Shown here in pieces: positions 40,872 to 42,737 of a stretch of 42,737 nucleotides of DNA (position 1 is its first letter; every line of letters begins with the position of its first letter). The position numbers were made by a program, and so were the translations under genes. The notes beneath the pieces are model-generated. The model saw only the letters and a program-made list of their open reading frames with translations. It did no database searches and was not told where the DNA came from. Source of the stretch: Solirubrobacterales bacterium (GTDB lineage: Bacteria; Actinomycetota; Thermoleophilia; Solirubrobacterales; Solirubrobacteraceae); the NCBI GenBank assembly GCA_003244205.1, contig QHBW01000006.1:1-42737 (forward strand), given 5' to 3'.

Positions 40872-42158
40872 GTGCAGAGGGTGAGCCCGCTGCGCCTGCT
40901 GCTCGCCGCGTTCGGCGACCCGGGCCACGCCTTTCCGATGCTCGCGCTCGGCACGGAGTTGGCCGGACGAGGCCACGACGTGAGGCTGGAGACCTGGATG
41001 CGCTGGCGCGAGCACGTAGAGGCGGCTGGGATGGCGTTCTCACCGGCGCCCGAGTACCAGGTGTTCCCCAGCGGCCAGCGGTCGCTGAAGCCCTACCAAG
41101 CCGCGGTCCGAGCCGCGGGCCAGACGCGCAGCGTCGTCGCCGCGCTTCGTCCTCATGCGGTAGTGGCCGACATCATCACGGTGGCCCCGAAGCTGGCCGC
41201 CGAGGCCGAAGGCGTCCCCATCGCCACCCTCATCCCGCACGTCTTCCCTCCTGAGGCGCCCGACACCCCGCCCTACTCGCTGGGAGCACGGCGGCCACGC
41301 ACGCGGGCCGGGCGGGCGATCTGGCGTGCGCTGCGCCGCCCCGCGGCCGGCGGTTATGAGCGCGGTCGCCGCGAGCTCAACGAGGCTCGCGCCCGGCTCG
41401 GGCTGCAGCCGCTCGCACACCTGCACGGCGGCATCAGCCGTGAGCTGGCGTTGGTGGGGACCTTCCCCCAGCTCGAGTACCCGCGAGCCTGGTCAGCGGA
41501 CGTGCGCGTCGTCGGACCGCTGCTGTGGGAGCCCCCGTCGGAAGGCGAGCCACCACCTCGGGGGGATGGACCCATTGTCCTGGTGGCGCCATCGACCGTG
41601 CACGATCCCGCGCATCGCCTGCTGCGGGCCGTGCTCGATGGGCTCGGTCGCGAGCCCGTGCGGATCATCGCCGCGCTCAACCGACGCCCGCTGGACGGGC
41701 CACTGGAGGTGCCTGCCAACGCCCGGCTGGTCGACTGGCTCTCCTACGCGAAGACAATGCCTCACTGTGATGTCGTGGTCTGCAACGGCGGCCATGGGAC
41801 GCTGGCGCGAGCGCTCGCCTGCGGGTGCCCCGTCGTGGTCGCCCCGGTCGCTGGTGACATGAACGAGAACGCGGCACGTGCGGACTGGGCGGGGGTCGGG
41901 GTGCGGCTGCCGTGGCGGTTCGTGGCAGGCGCGCCGATGCGCGCGGCGGTGCGCCGCGTGCTCGCTGAGCCAGAGATGGCTGTGCGCGCTTCGGCCATGC
42001 GGACCTGGATCGATGCAAACAATCCAGTGGCGCGCGCCGCGGACGCCGTCGAGCAGCTGGCGCGAGGCGAGGGCGCAAGCATGGCTGCCGAAGAGGGCGG
42101 ATCAGTCGGTGCTGGAGAGCTCCGGGGGTGGGACTCGAACCCACAACCTCTCGGTTAA
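40872..42158 (+). CDS. Glycosyltransferase, GT1/UGT-like
   Basis: 428 residues from GTG at 40872; GTG at 40881 is an alternative. The N-terminal Rossmann fold has FGDPGHAFPMLALGTELAGRG, typical of GT1. The C-terminal donor domain shows VVVCNGGHGTLARALACGCP and PVVVAPVAGDMNENAARADW, the GT1 nucleotide-sugar motif with N-E-N replacing the usual D-Q-x-x-N. Natural-product or lipid glycosylation is likely, but the acceptor is unknown. The frame runs into the tRNA-Asn gene on the other strand; its TAA is inside the tRNA, so the last 12 residues (from GWDSNPQPLG) come from tRNA sequence. Confidence 0.88.
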   Translation: MQRVSPLRLLLAAFGDPGHAFPMLALGTELAGRGHDVRLETWMRWREHVEAAGMAFSPAPEYQVFPSGQRSLKPYQAAVRAAGQTRSVVAALRPHAVVADIITVAPKLAAEAEGVPIATLIPHVFPPEAPDTPPYSLGARRPRTRAGRAIWRALRRPAAGGYERGRRELNEARARLGLQPLAHLHGGISRELALVGTFPQLEYPRAWSADVRVVGPLLWEPPSEGEPPPRGDGPIVLVAPSTVHDPAHRLLRAVLDGLGREPVRIIAALNRRPLDGPLEVPANARLVDWLSYAKTMPHCDVVVCNGGHGTLARALACGCPVVVAPVAGDMNENAARADWAGVGVRLPWRFVAGAPMRAAVRRVLAEPEMAVRASAMRTWIDANNPVARAADAVEQLARGEGASMAAEEGGSVGAGELRGWDSNPQPLG

Positions 42159-42193
42159 CAGCCGAGCGCATCTGCCAGTTGAGCTACCCCGGA
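42121..42193 (-). tRNA. tRNA-Asn (GTT)
   Basis: 73 bases on the minus strand. Acceptor TCCGGGG pairs with CCCCGGA; D-arm GCTC/GATG-type arm with AACTGGCA loop; anticodon stem CTCGG/CCGAG with loop CTGTTAA, anticodon GTT; T-arm GTGGG-TTCGAGT-CCCAC. CCA is not encoded. The 3' half overlaps the 3' end of the glycosyltransferase frame on the opposite strand by 38 bases. Confidence 0.95.
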
Positions 42194-42230
42194 TTATGGT
42201 AAAACGTATGTGCTGATTCTGGTGGATCGC

Positions 42231-42737
42231 CTAGACCGGAGGCTTCATACTGCCGCCGCTTTCCCCCTCAGCATGGCAATTAGAGCACAGCAGTATGCAC
42301 TTCGCGGCCTCAGCCCGCGCCCGCTCGATAGAGCGCGCCACCCCGGCTTGGGAGATCGAGAACCGCTTGGCTTCGGGGTCACGATGGTGAAATGCGAGAG
42401 CCCCGAGATAGCGGTCATACCCACAGCGCTCATGGGCGCCGCCCGCCTCGGCGACAAGCTGCTGCTTAACCGCGCGGCGGCGCTTCATGACCGCCTCAGA
42501 GCGGCGACGAAGACAGCGAAAGCCCCCCGCCCGGGCGGGGGCGAAACGTGGTCAGGCCGTGCCGAGGACACTCCCGGAGCAGAGCGTCGCCGTGCAGCTG
42601 TTGGACAGTGACGCGCGCGCTCGCGGCCTTGGTACGCATCCCGAGATCACGCAACCAACGTCGGATCGTGTAGACGCTCACCCCGGCCTCGGCGGCCAAG
42701 CTCGCATGGGTAGCGCCCCTGTCAATCGCCTCTTTGA
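42231..42737 (-). pseudogene. Frameshifted HTH-HNH-type protein, cut by window edge
   Basis: Two adjacent minus-strand frames read as one broken gene. The upstream part (open to 42737) has a helix-turn-helix-like segment EAGVSVYTIRRWLRDLGMRT and CPRHGLTTF. The downstream part, from GFRCLRRRSEAVMKRRRAVK, continues into GGAHERCGYDRYLGALAFHH, RDPEAK and KCILLCSNCHAE, which is the HNH-endonuclease-like core with its zinc cysteines. The frame changes by +1 at a run of six G (plus-strand C at 42523-42528); five G would restore one frame. Some expected zinc ligands (CxxC before GYD, and one in RCLRRR) are replaced by His or Arg. It may be a true pseudogene or a homopolymer error. The N-terminus lies outside the window. 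Confidence 0.75.

Overview
The window is a GC-rich chromosomal segment, densely packed with genes, from what looks like an actinobacterium of the class Thermoleophilia (Solirubrobacterales or a relative). This placement is inferred. It rests on the codon use, frequent GTG starts and apparently leaderless promoters, a small single-motif RsiG anti-sigma protein (known from the most basal Actinobacteria), a GarA/FtsR-like FHA-MerR pair, a WS/DGAT acyltransferase, a dodecin, and several secreted or lineage-specific proteins. No phage, IS element or CRISPR array is visible. There are two tRNA genes. The only gene-free stretch over 300 bases (7717-8062) is filled by a c-di-AMP riboswitch, a 22-bp perfect palindrome and two predicted promoters.

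Layout. 31-2730: a dodecin, then two translationally coupled secreted proteins of unknown function. 2748-6575: NAD-dependent epimerase, alpha/beta hydrolase, thioredoxin-TPR protein, DNA polymerase IV. 6697-10171: a secreted Ig-like/RlpA-type cell-wall protein under a ydaO-type riboswitch, and divergently a WS/DGAT acyltransferase followed by a DUF3105 protein. 10221-13639: glutamine-dependent NAD synthetase, a hotdog thioesterase, and a membrane protein with a sigma-region-4-like N-terminus. 13649-20326 (minus strand): a compact run proS-pgsA-rsiG-FHA-merR-apt-SRPBCC-alkyl-DHAP-synthase-like oxidase. 20381-25739 (plus): a degenerate hydrolase fused to a class III cyclase, Mn-type superoxide dismutase, and two tandem secreted glycoside-hydrolase-like paralogues preceded by a foldable leader. 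25747-37030: ispG, rseP and dxr on the minus strand (the isoprenoid/site-2-protease cluster), split by a plus-strand glcD-glcE-glcF-aceB operon and a minus-strand long-chain acyl-CoA synthetase. 37073-42737: tRNA(CAU), a thioredoxin-like lipoprotein, an SDR, a lineage-type hypothetical protein, an LLM-class flavin oxidoreductase, a GT1-like glycosyltransferase whose stop lies inside tRNA-Asn, and a frameshifted HNH-type gene cut by the window edge.

How the genes work together. GlcDEF oxidises glycolate to glyoxylate and AceB condenses it with acetyl-CoA to malate; the neighbouring acyl-CoA synthetase and the WS/DGAT enzyme fit fatty-acid activation and storage. DXR and IspG supply isoprenoids. 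Three nucleotide second messengers appear in one segment: c-di-AMP (riboswitch on the rlpA-like gene), c-di-GMP (RsiG) and cAMP (the cyclase, and a palindrome resembling a CRP-family site at about -41.5 of the predicted rlpA-like promoter).

The items most worth a second look are the CRP-like-site plus riboswitch control region, the single-motif RsiG in the proS-pgsA-FHA-merR run, the degenerate hydrolase-cyclase fusion, and the three-way-junction leader before the glycoside-hydrolase pair. All coordinates, motifs and stems were read by eye; no database search or folding program was run.
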